In this document: piece after piece, positions 27,239 through 36,032 of the stretch
Numbering within the stretch: position 1 is the stretch's first letter
Layout: every line of letters begins with the position of its first letter
Origin: Acetobacter malorum
GTDB lineage: Bacteria; Pseudomonadota; Alphaproteobacteria; Acetobacterales; Acetobacteraceae
Reading direction: 5' to 3'
NCBI RefSeq assembly: GCF_001580615.1
Contig: NZ_LHZC01000049.1
Coordinates: 62,001 to 126,000, forward strand
DNA length: 64,000 nt
Made by a program: the position numbers and the translations under genes
Notes under the pieces: model-generated
Told to the model about the DNA's origin: nothing
Seen by the model: only the letters and a program-made list of their open reading frames with translations
The model's database searches: none

Positions 27239-28876
27239 TTAACGAGCGGGAGTATTGGGAGACGGCGCACGAGGCGGATAGACGCGATGCGGCAGCAGCA
27301 GGTTCATCACCGCATAGCCAAGGCAGACGACAATCAGCAGCGCGTAGATATCGTTGAGTGCGAGCACGAGAGACTGCTCATGCACATAGGTATGAAAGAT
27401 CTGCAGGGAGTTCCGGGCCACATGCCCGCTATCGGGCGAGGTGCCGGAAAGCTGCTGCGTGATGGGGTTCCCCATGCCCTGCAAAGCCAGAGCATGCGTG
27501 CCGTGATGGTCCAGCAACATAGTGGAATGATACTGCTCACGCCGGCGGCTGAGTGCAGCGAACAGCGCATAGGCCACCGCATTGGCCAGCCCTTTGAGCA
27601 TGTTCACCATGCCAGAGATGAACGGCCCATCCGCAGGCCCCATGGCCATGGTCGCCAGCATCAGGGTCGGGATCACCGTCATCGGCTGGCCGAACACCTG
27701 CAGGATTTGGAGCGGATAGAAATTGTCCCGCACCCAGTCCACCGTCAGCCATGTGCCAAGCCAGGCTGAGGCCGCAAGACACAGCATGCCCCCGGCCAGC
27801 ACAAAGCGGCAGTCTACCTTGCGGCGGTTACAGATGGCCGCAATCAACGGCAGCATAATCAGCTGCGGCAACGCTACCACCAGTGAGACAGGAGCCGCCT
27901 GAATAGGCCGATAGCCGCGCACAGATTCCAGATACAGGGCGGGAATTTCTCCCATGATGGAGCAGATCGCCAGAATACCGACCAGCGAGAGCAGCGACGC
28001 CTGAATATTGCGGGACCGCCAGTACTGGATGCGAAAATAAGGGCTGGGGTGATAGGCTTCGTTAATGACGAACACGATAAAGGCCGCCATGCCCCAGAAG
28101 GTCAGATTGGTGATGAGGGGTGAGCGGAACCAGTCGAGCCGGTCTCCCTGATACAGCACCGTCACCAGCGAGCAGATGGCCGGCACGCCCACAATCAGCC
28201 CGAGCCAGTTGAACTTCTCAAACCGCTCAAAATGCATGGGGTCACGCGGCAGGCCATACGCCATCATGCCCACGGCAATCACCGCAAGCGGGATAATCTC
28301 CCAATACAGCCAGTGCCAGCCGACATGCTCAAACCAGAACGCTTCCAGCGGCAGGCCAAGATTAGGGCCGAAGGTTGCGCTCATGGCATAGCCGCCAATA
28401 CCGAACACACGGATCTGCGGTGGCAGATATTTGAGCATCACGGTCATGAGCACAGGCGGCAGGCAGCCCCCCGCCATCCCCTGAAAAGCCCTTAAAATAC
28501 AAAGAGAAGTCACATCCGGCATGAACGGTGCGGGGATAGACAGGGTCGCCATGACCGCCGTCATGAAAATGGAAAAGCGGTAGATGGAGAACGTCATATA
28601 AAACCATGGCGTGAAGGCCATGGCGGCAATATTGAACGCCTCATAAATGGAGATGACCCACGTCCCCTCATCGTGCCCGATATGCATCGCGCCCCGAATG
28701 TCGGACAGGCCGATTTCAGTCACATGTTCATTAAAGCCAGCAATATGCACCGCCAGCAGCATGCCGAGGCAGCCAATAACAGTCCGCAGGCCAAAAGGCG
28801 GAATATAGGACGGCTGCGGTGGCGAGGCGTGAACGACTGGCTCACCGACCGCCTGTGGAGGGGCGACGTTGTTCAT
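27239..28876 (-). CDS. emrB: DHA2 family (EmrB-type) MFS drug exporter
   Basis: 545 residues, the size of a 14-helix DHA2 exporter. Hydrophobic segments cover about residues 28-510; the helix 2-3 loop and the helix 5 region (GMAGGCLPPVLMTVMLKYLPP) fit the family. First gene of an EmrB-EmrA-OMF-YhaK-like operon, divergent from a LysR gene. A proton-driven pump for hydrophobic compounds is the expected role. The long polar N-terminal tail (PPQPSYIPPF) is common in alphaproteobacterial members. Confidence 0.92.
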   Translation of the reverse strand: MNNVAPPQAVGEPVVHASPPQPSYIPPFGLRTVIGCLGMLLAVHIAGFNEHVTEIGLSDIRGAMHIGHDEGTWVISIYEAFNIAAMAFTPWFYMTFSIYRFSIFMTAVMATLSIPAPFMPDVTSLCILRAFQGMAGGCLPPVLMTVMLKYLPPQIRVFGIGGYAMSATFGPNLGLPLEAFWFEHVGWHWLYWEIIPLAVIAVGMMAYGLPRDPMHFERFEKFNWLGLIVGVPAICSLVTVLYQGDRLDWFRSPLITNLTFWGMAAFIVFVINEAYHPSPYFRIQYWRSRNIQASLLSLVGILAICSIMGEIPALYLESVRGYRPIQAAPVSLVVALPQLIMLPLIAAICNRRKVDCRFVLAGGMLCLAASAWLGTWLTVDWVRDNFYPLQILQVFGQPMTVIPTLMLATMAMGPADGPFISGMVNMLKGLANAVAYALFAALSRRREQYHSTMLLDHHGTHALALQGMGNPITQQLSGTSPDSGHVARNSLQIFHTYVHEQSLVLALNDIYALLIVVCLGYAVMNLLLPHRVYPPRAPSPNTPAR

Positions 28877-28958
28877 AGCCCCACATCATCCTGAGCACCT
28901 GTCTGCCGACAACCCTCATTTGTGGAAAGCGACGACTTCGATTTTCGGAAGAATAATT

Positions 28959-28976
28959 TCTGGTCAATCCGCCAGA
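28959..28976. promoter_or_regulatory. Candidate LysR operator
   Basis: TCTGG-N8-CCAGA is a T-N11-A type inverted repeat between the divergent emrB operon and the LysR gene, 20 bp before the LysR start. It fits autoregulation by that LysR protein. Confidence 0.4.
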
Positions 28977-28996
28977 CAAAATCTATTTCTGGAAGG

Positions 28997-29920
28997 ATGA
29001 AAGGCTACGATCTCGATCTGCTGCGTTACCTTCAGGTGCTGACTGAAGAAGAGAGCGTATCCCGTGCGGCCCGCCGCATGAAGGTCAGTGAGCCCGCCAT
29101 GAGCCGCCAGCTGGCCAAGCTCCGCACTGCCTTTGCAGACCCCATTCTGGTGCAGGCGGGTCGGCGCATGATCCCTTCCGCTTTTGCGACCGGGGTGCTC
29201 AGTCAGGTGCAGGATCTGGTCCGCAATGCAGACAGCCTGCTGGAAACGCGCGCCCTCGCCAATCTGGCCAACATGGCCCCGACTTTCACCATCCGCGCGA
29301 ATGATCTGGTGGTGGCCGCCCTCGCCCTGCCTCTTCTGAAAGCCCTCAAGGAGGAATGCCCGCGCTGTGAAGTGATATGGGCCCCGGAGCTGGATGCCGC
29401 GGCCTCTGACCCGTTACGGGATGGCGGCATTGACCTCTATCTTGGCGCAACCGACCTGATGAAGCCCGAAATCCGCCGCCAGACTGTCCTGCGAGACCAC
29501 ATGCAGGGCCTTGTGCGGAAGGATCACCCCATTCTTGCCACGCCCATTACGCCTCAAAGCATGGTGCTGTACGATTATATCAGCGTCTCCCGCAGGGGCC
29601 GGGCACGCGGCCCCATCGACTGGATGCTGCAAAACCAGTACGGCCTGACACGGCGGATTGCCATGGTGGTTCCCACCTATCATTGCATGGTGGAAAGTAT
29701 GAAGGAGACAGACCTCATCCTTCCCCTGCCCGGCCTTGTCATCAACCATATCTCGCTGGAGGCTCTGGGACTGGCCTCTTTTGAATTCCCGCTCTCCCTG
29801 CCTAGCGTTGAGGCTTTTCAGGCCTGGCACCCCCGGCGGGATACGGACCCGGTCCATCGCTGGCTGCGGGAAACACTGTTCCGTGTCTCCCGCAAAGTGT
29901 TTGAAAAATGCACGCCCTAA
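28997..29920 (+). CDS. LysR family regulator, divergent from the EmrAB operon
   Basis: 307 residues from the ATG at 28997, where LysR homology begins (YDLDLLRYLQVLTEEESVSRAARR). A GTG at 28922 would add 25 unrelated residues. HTH at about 18-37, then LRTAFADPILVQAGRRMIPS, which is typical of the NodD/NahR-like branch, and an effector domain. The likely target is the divergent efflux operon. The inducer cannot be deduced. Confidence 0.88.
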   Translation: MKGYDLDLLRYLQVLTEEESVSRAARRMKVSEPAMSRQLAKLRTAFADPILVQAGRRMIPSAFATGVLSQVQDLVRNADSLLETRALANLANMAPTFTIRANDLVVAALALPLLKALKEECPRCEVIWAPELDAAASDPLRDGGIDLYLGATDLMKPEIRRQTVLRDHMQGLVRKDHPILATPITPQSMVLYDYISVSRRGRARGPIDWMLQNQYGLTRRIAMVVPTYHCMVESMKETDLILPLPGLVINHISLEALGLASFEFPLSLPSVEAFQAWHPRRDTDPVHRWLRETLFRVSRKVFEKCTP

Positions 29921-29960
29921 AGCGGAATTTGCTGGCTGGAACGTGCGGAAGCACGCCCCG

Positions 29961-30368
29961 TCACTTATTGGCGGCAAACATGGATGAGGCCATGCTCAGC
30001 ACCTTCCGCCTGTAAGCAGCACTCAGCGTGGGCGTGTGGGAATGATAATACCCGATAGCCCGCATCACATCTCCATGCGCCTCATCAATATAGGTCCGCA
30101 TGATGAGCGCTGAGGCCGCCACATTAAAACAGGGATCAGAAATCAGGCGCGTTGCTGTTGCAGGCACAGAGAGATGACGGATATCAGCCAATGGCTGCAC
30201 CCAACGCGTGTTGATCTGCATCAGGCCGAGATCCGCACTGCCATCGCCGTTTGGATGCACCATCCCTGTCACACCCCCTTCCACTTTCTGGATCACCGGC
30301 AAAACGCGCGGAGGGATGTGATAATGGTTGGCGCTGACGATCATGCAGGCAAGAAGTGAAACGGGCAT
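29961..30368 (-). CDS. Small lytic transglycosylase (SLT domain, VirB1/IagB-like)
   Basis: 135 residues. Almost the whole protein is one SLT domain: likely catalytic Glu30 in QKVEGG, then GSADLGLMQIN, and AIGYYHSHTP. Such enzymes cut peptidoglycan to make room for secretion systems, pili or other envelope machines. The first 14 residues are hydrophobic (MPVSLLACMIVSA) and may help export. No type IV or type III secretion gene lies nearby, so this is an orphan. Two ATGs are 6 bp apart; AGG fits 30368 best. Confidence 0.85.
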   Translation of the reverse strand: MPVSLLACMIVSANHYHIPPRVLPVIQKVEGGVTGMVHPNGDGSADLGLMQINTRWVQPLADIRHLSVPATATRLISDPCFNVAASALIMRTYIDEAHGDVMRAIGYYHSHTPTLSAAYRRKVLSMASSMFAANK

Positions 30369-30511
30369 TGTCATCCTGAGTTCAGCGGGCTGCGGCTGCT
30401 CCCCTTTTTGACGTTTGTCTTAAGAGAGCACTGGAGCATCCCGCTTTTCTCCCTATGGGCCCAGTCAGACTTTTTCAAGGCGCGGACTGGACACCCAGCC
30501 CTCACCGTGTT

Positions 30512-31783
30512 TCAGACGCGCCCGAGCCGATCCGCCAGACGGCCCCACAAGATGCGCCCTGCCACGCCCATTTTCCACCCAAAATGCCCGGCTATGGGTT
30601 TGATCGGGGTTGGCGGGAACAGCGGCGTGCCCTGCCCCGTCACGTAGTGCGCGATGTGCTGCCCCATAACCGTCGCCATGGCCACGCCACGCCCGTTATA
30701 ACCCACACAGGCTAGCAAACCGGGTTCCGGCTCATGCCAGTGCGGATAATGATCCAACGTAATACCCAACTGCCCGTTCCAGCCATGGGTCCAGCTGATA
30801 TCGGCCAACTCCGGCCAGAGCGTTAGCGCCCGCTGCATCAGATACGGGAAAGCCGATGGGCCCTGTAGATGATGAGAATAGGATCGCCCACCCATCAGCA
30901 ACCGGCGCTGGGCATCCACACGGTAATATGTGGTAATCTGGCCCAGTTCATACAAAACTTCGTGCTGCGCCAAAATCCGGGCCGCATACTCCTCTGGCAG
31001 CGGAGCGCTGGCGACAATACCGCTATAGACCGGGACCACAGACCGCCGCAGAGCGTCCCACGCTTTGTCTGTATAGCCATTGGTCGCGAACAGCAGCTTA
31101 TCGGCACGCACAGAACCCTGCGCCGTCTGCACCTGCCACGCATCCCCCTCGCGGCCAAAAGAGGTGACCCGCGTTCCCCCATACAAGCTCGCCCCGGCTT
31201 TAGTCGCAGCCTGCGCAAGGCCGCGCGTATAAGCCAGAGGGTCAAGTTGGCCTCCGCGTGCATCCAGCATCCCGCCGCAATACAGAGCATTGCCGGACCG
31301 TGCCTGCATGTCCGCAGGCTCCAGCCATTGAACCGGCCAGCCGCGCTTCAGGCACTCGTCTGTCAGTTGCCGCAAAGGTGCGAGTTGCGCGGGTGCCGTG
31401 GCGGCTCTAACCGTTCCGCCACGCAGGGCCGCGCACGCAATGCCATGCCGCTCAATCAGATCAAAAACCAGATTGGGCGCGTTCCAGGCTGCGTCCACAA
31501 GAGCCGGGCCATAAACCGGCCCGAAATCCTGCTCCACTTGCGAGGGAAGAGGCTTAAGGCCGGGGTTCACCTGCCCCCCGTTTCGCCCGGAAGCCCCCCA
31601 GCCGGGCTGTTCGGCCTCCAGCACAAACACCTTTACCCCTTTTTCAGCAAGGTGCAGCGCTGCCGAAAGCCCGGTCAGGCCAGCCCCGATAATAACAACA
31701 TCGGCACGCTGTGCGCCATCAAGAGGCGGGTACGCCGGAACGCTCCCGCCATCTGCTGCATAAAGGCTGGCTACCGTGTTCAT
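30512..31783 (-). CDS. FAD-dependent amine oxidoreductase (PuuB/DadA type)
   Basis: 423 residues. N-terminal FAD motif DVVIIGAGLTGLSAALHLAE (about 28-47) and the DAO-family motif GASGRNGGQVNPG (about 63-75), as in gamma-glutamylputrescine oxidase PuuB; the C-terminal GYNGRGVAMATVMGQ closes the FAD site. Members oxidise C-N bonds of amino acids or amine derivatives to aldehydes or keto acids plus ammonia. Its start overlaps the stop of the aldehyde dehydrogenase gene by 4 bp, so the two act in series: amine to aldehyde to acid, as with PuuB-PuuC. There is no PuuA-type ligase in the window, so a free amine or amino acid substrate is equally likely. Confidence 0.85.
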   Translation of the reverse strand: MNTVASLYAADGGSVPAYPPLDGAQRADVVIIGAGLTGLSAALHLAEKGVKVFVLEAEQPGWGASGRNGGQVNPGLKPLPSQVEQDFGPVYGPALVDAAWNAPNLVFDLIERHGIACAALRGGTVRAATAPAQLAPLRQLTDECLKRGWPVQWLEPADMQARSGNALYCGGMLDARGGQLDPLAYTRGLAQAATKAGASLYGGTRVTSFGREGDAWQVQTAQGSVRADKLLFATNGYTDKAWDALRRSVVPVYSGIVASAPLPEEYAARILAQHEVLYELGQITTYYRVDAQRRLLMGGRSYSHHLQGPSAFPYLMQRALTLWPELADISWTHGWNGQLGITLDHYPHWHEPEPGLLACVGYNGRGVAMATVMGQHIAHYVTGQGTPLFPPTPIKPIAGHFGWKMGVAGRILWGRLADRLGRV

Positions 31784-33213
31784 GCGTCCTCGCCGTATCC
31801 AATAATGGCTTTAATTTCCAGAAAGTCTGTCAATCCGAATGAACTGCATTCACGCCCGTTGCCGGACTGACCATAGCCACCAAATGGTGCCGCCACGGTC
31901 CATGCTGCCCCGTTGATATTCACGTTCCCCGCCCGCAGGCGGCGCGCCACGGCTCTGGCGTGCTTCAGGTCACCAGACTGAACGTAGGCGCCCAGACCAT
32001 AAGGCGTGTCATTGGCAATCTGAATGGCCTGCTCTTCATCATCATAGGCCAGAATAGACAGAACCGGCCCGAAAATTTCCTCGCGTGAGATGCTCATATC
32101 CGGCGCAACATTCCCAAACACGGTGGGCTTGACGTAATACCCTGTTTCCAAACCGTCCGGTTTCCCAAGGCCTCCTGTTACAAGCGTCGCCCCTTCTTCA
32201 ATACCTTTGGCAATTAGTTTCTGAATCCGGTCATACTGCACGGCACTCACAACCGGGCCAAGCTGCGTAGTTTCATCCGCCGGAGAACCCATTTTGAAGG
32301 ACTCAGCTGCCGTTTTGGCAATCTGCATAGCCTGTTGCATCTGTGCACGCGGCACCAGCATACGCGTTGGTGCATCACAGGACTGGCCGGAGTTGCTAAA
32401 GCAGCCTTTAACGCCCCGCGTTACAGCATCTTCAAAATCTGCATCAGGCAGAATGATGTTTGGTGATTTCCCACCAAGTTCCTGATGCACACGCTTGACC
32501 GTTTCCGCTGCCAGTTTTGCAACGGCAATCCCGGCACGGGTCGAACCGGTAATGGAAACCATATCCACATCCGGGTGGCTGGCAATGGCCTCCCCCACGC
32601 CGGGGCCATCGCCATTCACCATGTTATAAACACCCGGCGGCAGGCCTGCCTCATCCAGAATTTCCGTAAAGACCAGCGCACTGAGCGGTGCAACTTCACT
32701 GGGCTTCATCACCACCGTGCACCCTGCGGCCAGCGCCGGCGCAACCTTGCACATAATCTGGTTCATCGGCCAGTTCCACGGTGTAATAAGCCCCGCAACC
32801 CCAACAGCCTCGCGGGTGATCAGAATATCACCCCGCATTTCGTCAAACACGTAGGTTTTAAGGGCTGAAATCATTTCTTCCAGATGCGCCATACCAGCCC
32901 ATGTCTGGCTATCCCGCGCCCGGGCAATGGGAGAGCCCATTTCCTGAGAAATTGCCTGCGCCATATCTTCAGAACGCTTTTTGTAGACAACAAGAATACG
33001 CTCCAGCACAGCCAGCCGCTCTTCCCGCGTGGTGACGGACCATGCCGGAAAGGCCTTGCGGGCAGCCGCCACGGCGCGGTTTACATCCTCAGCTTCCCCA
33101 AGGGCGATCGTGCTGCACACCTCTTCCGTTGCAGGATTAATAACATCCAGCGTGCGGGTGCCAACCGGGTTAACCCACTGGCCGTTATAATAAAATTGCA
33201 AAGCATGAGACAT
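31780..33213 (-). CDS. NAD(P)+-dependent aldehyde dehydrogenase
   Basis: 477 residues. Catalytic Cys279 in SNSGQSCDAPTR, Glu245 in ELGGKS, oxyanion/cofactor region TPWNWPMNQ (144-152) and the GSTRAG loop (223-228). The GQSCDAPTR variant is common in broad aldehyde dehydrogenases. It is the first gene of a two-gene operon with the PuuB-like oxidase and divergent from the second MauD-like gene. In this island it could oxidise aminoaldehydes (4-aminobutanal, 3-aminopropanal) or arylacetaldehydes released by the amine dehydrogenases (inference). Confidence 0.9.
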   Translation of the reverse strand: MSHALQFYYNGQWVNPVGTRTLDVINPATEEVCSTIALGEAEDVNRAVAAARKAFPAWSVTTREERLAVLERILVVYKKRSEDMAQAISQEMGSPIARARDSQTWAGMAHLEEMISALKTYVFDEMRGDILITREAVGVAGLITPWNWPMNQIMCKVAPALAAGCTVVMKPSEVAPLSALVFTEILDEAGLPPGVYNMVNGDGPGVGEAIASHPDVDMVSITGSTRAGIAVAKLAAETVKRVHQELGGKSPNIILPDADFEDAVTRGVKGCFSNSGQSCDAPTRMLVPRAQMQQAMQIAKTAAESFKMGSPADETTQLGPVVSAVQYDRIQKLIAKGIEEGATLVTGGLGKPDGLETGYYVKPTVFGNVAPDMSISREEIFGPVLSILAYDDEEQAIQIANDTPYGLGAYVQSGDLKHARAVARRLRAGNVNINGAAWTVAAPFGGYGQSGNGRECSSFGLTDFLEIKAIIGYGEDA

Positions 33214-33296
33214 GGCGTGCTCGTTCCTTAAAGGATGATATTTTGATCGACCATCAGGCTATTTGTTGCAATAGTCATGCAAACAACCGGGAACTG

Positions 33297-33902
33297 ATGG
33301 ATATGAAGGCTCTGATACTGGCGCAGGGCACACTGTGGATCATCATGGTGCTGACTGCCGCTGTCGCCCTGCTGCTGCTCAAACAGGTTAAAGCGCTTTA
33401 CCGCAAAATTGCGCCCCTTGGCGCGCTGGCTCCGGTCAACCCCACGGCCTCCCGGCTGGATGCTCATCCCCAGACAACGCTGGACGGGCAGAACGTCATC
33501 ATCGGTGGCCAGCGTCCCAATGGCAGAAAATTGCTGCTGCTTTTTGTTTCCGGCACCTGCCCGATTTCGCAAAAAATGGTTTCCATCACGCGTGATTTCT
33601 GCGTTCGTGAAAAACTTGACCTGCTGTTTGTGGGGGATGACACCCCGCAGGCGCAGGAAGAGGCGGTCGCTACCCTTGGCATCACCCGGCGGGAGATGGT
33701 CAATTCCGCCAACATCGGCCGCCTGCTGGGCGTTGACCGTGTTCCCTTTGCGGTGCTTCTGGCCCCGGATGGCACGGTAGAAGCGCGCGGGCTGGTCAAC
33801 AACCGTGAGCATCTGGAAAGCCTGCTGAGCGTTATGGAAACGGGCCACAGCTCCATTCAGTCTTTTCTGGAAGCCCACCCGCATGCTCTTTCGCCCTCTT
33901 AA
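33297..33902 (+). CDS. MauD-like thioredoxin-fold protein with CxxS motif
   Basis: 201 residues from the ATG at 33297 (GGGAA just upstream); an in-frame TTG at 33243 is unlikely. N-terminal membrane helix (about 11-29), then a thioredoxin-like periplasmic domain. The active-site segment reads FVSGTCPISQK, so Cys88 is kept and the second Cys is Ser91. The AauD protein encoded at 35439-36032 has the intact CPVC. The gene lies on the opposite strand to the aau operon, and its last 4 bp overlap the end of the last cytochrome gene. A CxxS form could hold mixed disulfides as an isomerase-like or chaperone-like protein but not act as a normal dithiol oxidant. Confidence 0.8.
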   Translation: MDMKALILAQGTLWIIMVLTAAVALLLLKQVKALYRKIAPLGALAPVNPTASRLDAHPQTTLDGQNVIIGGQRPNGRKLLLLFVSGTCPISQKMVSITRDFCVREKLDLLFVGDDTPQAQEEAVATLGITRREMVNSANIGRLLGVDRVPFAVLLAPDGTVEARGLVNNREHLESLLSVMETGHSSIQSFLEAHPHALSPS

Positions 33903-34402
33903 CGGGGGCACTGTGCGGCTGCGCGGGCCAGCACCTCGGCGCGCAAGGCCAGAAGATCCGTTGAGGCAATGGGCTGTGCCCTAAAGGTATGAATTTCAGC
34001 CGCTGTAAACGGTTTGGTGCCCGCCGGTGTGCTTGCCCCGCCCATGCGGAACAGCACAAAATTCATGACATCCGCCAGTTCCTGATCATCCCGGATCAGG
34101 GACATGGAAACACCGGGCACCCGCCCGATATACGCCCGCCCCTCCGCAGAGCAGGCAAATGTGCCCACGTGGTCTCGCAAAATCGGCACAAATGTGCGGG
34201 CTGAAACGCCCTCAATCCCGTGGCAGCCACCACAATGGGTCAGATAGTTTGTGGTGGCATGGTCCAGCATCGCAGCCTCCGCTGTGGGCGCTCTATCAGC
34301 CCACAGCAGAAACGCGGACACCGCCCCTGCCAGACAAAGCATGCGTCTGGCAGGCCGCAGCGTGCGAACCCCTACAACATTACGGAATAGGGTGTGCAGC
34401 AT
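33899..34402 (-). CDS. Periplasmic monoheme cytochrome c
   Basis: 167 residues with one heme site C57-G-G-C60-H61, after a signal region (ARRMLCLAGAVSAFLLWADRAPTAEA). A Met-rich segment VPGVSMSLIRDDQELADVMNFV may give the axial Met. It overlaps the previous cytochrome gene by 23 bp and is the last gene of the amine operon. Likely role: taking electrons from the TTQ enzyme or from the other cytochrome toward the terminal oxidase (inference). Confidence 0.85.
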   Translation of the reverse strand: MLHTLFRNVVGVRTLRPARRMLCLAGAVSAFLLWADRAPTAEAAMLDHATTNYLTHCGGCHGIEGVSARTFVPILRDHVGTFACSAEGRAYIGRVPGVSMSLIRDDQELADVMNFVLFRMGGASTPAGTKPFTAAEIHTFRAQPIASTDLLALRAEVLARAAAQCPR

Positions 34403-34853
34403 TCAGCGCATTCCGTTCGGCCTGAATTTCTGAGCCTTTTTTGGGGGTCGCGCGGGCTGCCTTCACATCATCAGCCGTAAAGGTCGGAGCCGGTGAGGTG
34501 TCACCCAGAGACGCAACGTAGGTCAGCACAGCCGCAATATCGTCATCAGAAAGAGCCTTGAGAGACGGCATAAACCCGGCATAGGCAGCGCCCCCGGCCT
34601 GAATAGGGCCGTGCAGACCGTTCAGCACAACATCTGCCAGATACTTCTTGCCTTCAGGGGTCGCGGCAATTTTATCAATCCGGTTTTTCAAAACAGGAAA
34701 CTGGCCCGGCATCCCGGCCCCGCCAGCCTGATGGCATACGGAACAGTTGGTGTTGTAAACCGTCAGCCCGTCAGAGGCTGCGTGGGCAGAACCCGCCAGA
34801 ACCGGAGCCGCTGCAAGAACACCAGCCAGAAGACGTAAACCGTGTTTAATCAT
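34380..34853 (-). CDS. Periplasmic monoheme cytochrome c next to aauA
   Basis: 157 residues. Sec signal peptide (about 1-26, ending AHA), heme site C37-S-V-C40-H41, and a class I cytochrome fold with FMPSLKALSDDDIAAVLTYV holding the likely axial Met. The ATG overlaps the aauA stop (ATGA). A small cytochrome gene directly after aauA is also known from the Alcaligenes aau cluster. With no azurin or amicyanin gene in the window, this is the best candidate for the direct electron acceptor of the amine dehydrogenase. Confidence 0.88.
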   Translation of the reverse strand: MIKHGLRLLAGVLAAAPVLAGSAHAASDGLTVYNTNCSVCHQAGGAGMPGQFPVLKNRIDKIAATPEGKKYLADVVLNGLHGPIQAGGAAYAGFMPSLKALSDDDIAAVLTYVASLGDTSPAPTFTADDVKAARATPKKGSEIQAERNALNAAHPIP

Positions 34854-35452
34854 GATGCATTCCCAACAATAACAGAAGTCGAACAATTATAGATCAGTGC
34901 GCCTGTACCAAAGCACCAGATGATATCATTATTGGCCTGAGGCCGGTAGCTCGGCTGGTCACCCTCCGTGCCCACGCACATGGGCTGGCTGCACGCATCC
35001 TGTCCGCAACAGTCACGATACGCAACAAGGTAGGACTGCCCGTCCCCGGGATTAAAGCAGGTGCCAATCCATGAGGTGGGTGACGGGCTCGTCCCCGGTG
35101 GGCAGCTATGAACACCCCCGCCGCAGGACGCACACAGGAACCCGTCAATCGCGCAATAGCGCCAGTAATTGCAGGCCGTGGGGTCCGTCGTCTGGGCATC
35201 AGCCGCAAATGGTGTGGGGGCCTTGAATTTGGGCTTGGCGGTCTGCGCGGCAGATGCACGCTCAACCGGCAAAGTGGGGATCAAAGCCCCGAACGTCACC
35301 CACGCCCCAACGCGCCCAAGCAGGCCGCGGCGGGAACTATGGCCCGCAACGTGGCGGGTCAAACGCTCAATCGTGCGGTCCAGCAGGCTGTGTGCCATGC
35401 CGTCTTTTTCAGCGCGCGTGCCGGAACGTGCGGACACATCAGACTGCGACAT
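34850..35452 (-). CDS. aauA: Aralkylamine (aromatic amine) dehydrogenase light chain, TTQ-bearing
   Basis: 200 residues. A twin-arginine signal (SSRRGLLGRVG, about 39-49) is followed by the conserved core. The two Trp that form tryptophan tryptophylquinone align as W128 (PTSWIGTC) and W179 (NDIIWCFG); their spacing of 51 equals that of Trp57-Trp108 in methylamine dehydrogenase. D147 (YRDCC) sits where Asp76 is expected. The mature part has 12 Cys, enough for the six disulfides of the family. It oxidises primary amines to aldehydes and ammonia in the periplasm. It overlaps aauD by 14 bp and the cytochrome gene by 4 bp. Aromatic versus aliphatic amine preference cannot be read from the sequence. 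Confidence 0.93.
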   Translation of the reverse strand: MSQSDVSARSGTRAEKDGMAHSLLDRTIERLTRHVAGHSSRRGLLGRVGAWVTFGALIPTLPVERASAAQTAKPKFKAPTPFAADAQTTDPTACNYWRYCAIDGFLCASCGGGVHSCPPGTSPSPTSWIGTCFNPGDGQSYLVAYRDCCGQDACSQPMCVGTEGDQPSYRPQANNDIIWCFGTGALIYNCSTSVIVGNAS

Positions 35453-36032
35453 GAGAGGTCTCCTTCATTTGGGCCGGACGTGCCTGCGGCAACGTAGCAA
35501 CCAAAGATTCAATTTCGCGGCGGCTGCTGGCAACGTCCCGCGCCGTAATGACACCACGGGGGTCAAGCACCACCAAAGTCGGCAGACGGCCAATCTGCAT
35601 CAGCAAAAGCAGTTCCATGCTGACCAGCAGCGGCACACCACCCAGCGGCGTCCGCTGCGCCATGGCAGAAAGGGCGGCAACATCGCCCTCGCCTATCAGC
35701 ACCAGATCAAGCCCATGCTCCTGCGCCACAGCACGCGCCACAGGCAGAGCACGCTTACAGACGGGGCAGTCAGCCGAGACAAACATCAGCATCATGGCGC
35801 GGCCAGACGCACTGGCGCCCCCAATGGCAACCGGCGCATCGGCCAGCGTGCGGGCGGTGACCTGTGGCAGCGCCTGCCCGGCCTGCAAGCCGGACAGAAC
35901 CGGCTGCACGCCAATGGGAGCCAGCCGCTCATGCAGCACACCAATCTGGCGGGCCAGCACAAACACACCCAACGCCAGCCCCAGCGTAAAGACGATCAGC
36001 AATAAGGTTGATACTGTGAGAATAATCAGCAT
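35439..36032 (-). CDS. aauD: AauD/MauD: periplasmic thiol-disulfide protein for light-chain folding
   Basis: 197 residues from the ATG at 36032, which overlaps the aauE stop and follows a GGAGGCGG site. N-terminal membrane helix (about 5-27), then a thioredoxin-like domain with C89-P-V-C92 and the cis-Pro-like GRLPTLVVLDPRG. MauD homologues are needed to form the many disulfides of the TTQ light chain in the periplasm. Position between aauE and aauA matches known aau and mau clusters. Confidence 0.92.
   Translation of the reverse strand: MLIILTVSTLLLIVFTLGLALGVFVLARQIGVLHERLAPIGVQPVLSGLQAGQALPQVTARTLADAPVAIGGASASGRAMMLMFVSADCPVCKRALPVARAVAQEHGLDLVLIGEGDVAALSAMAQRTPLGGVPLLVSMELLLLMQIGRLPTLVVLDPRGVITARDVASSRREIESLVATLPQARPAQMKETSHVAV

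Noticed and set aside
33228-33240. FNR-type site between the aldehyde dehydrogenase and MauD-like genes
   Set aside because: TTGAT-N5-ATCAG near 33242-33256 has the wrong spacing and a mismatched arm, so it is not supported.
33899-34853. MauG-type diheme protein among the small cytochromes
   Set aside because: Each of the two proteins has a single CxxCH and is far shorter than MauG.
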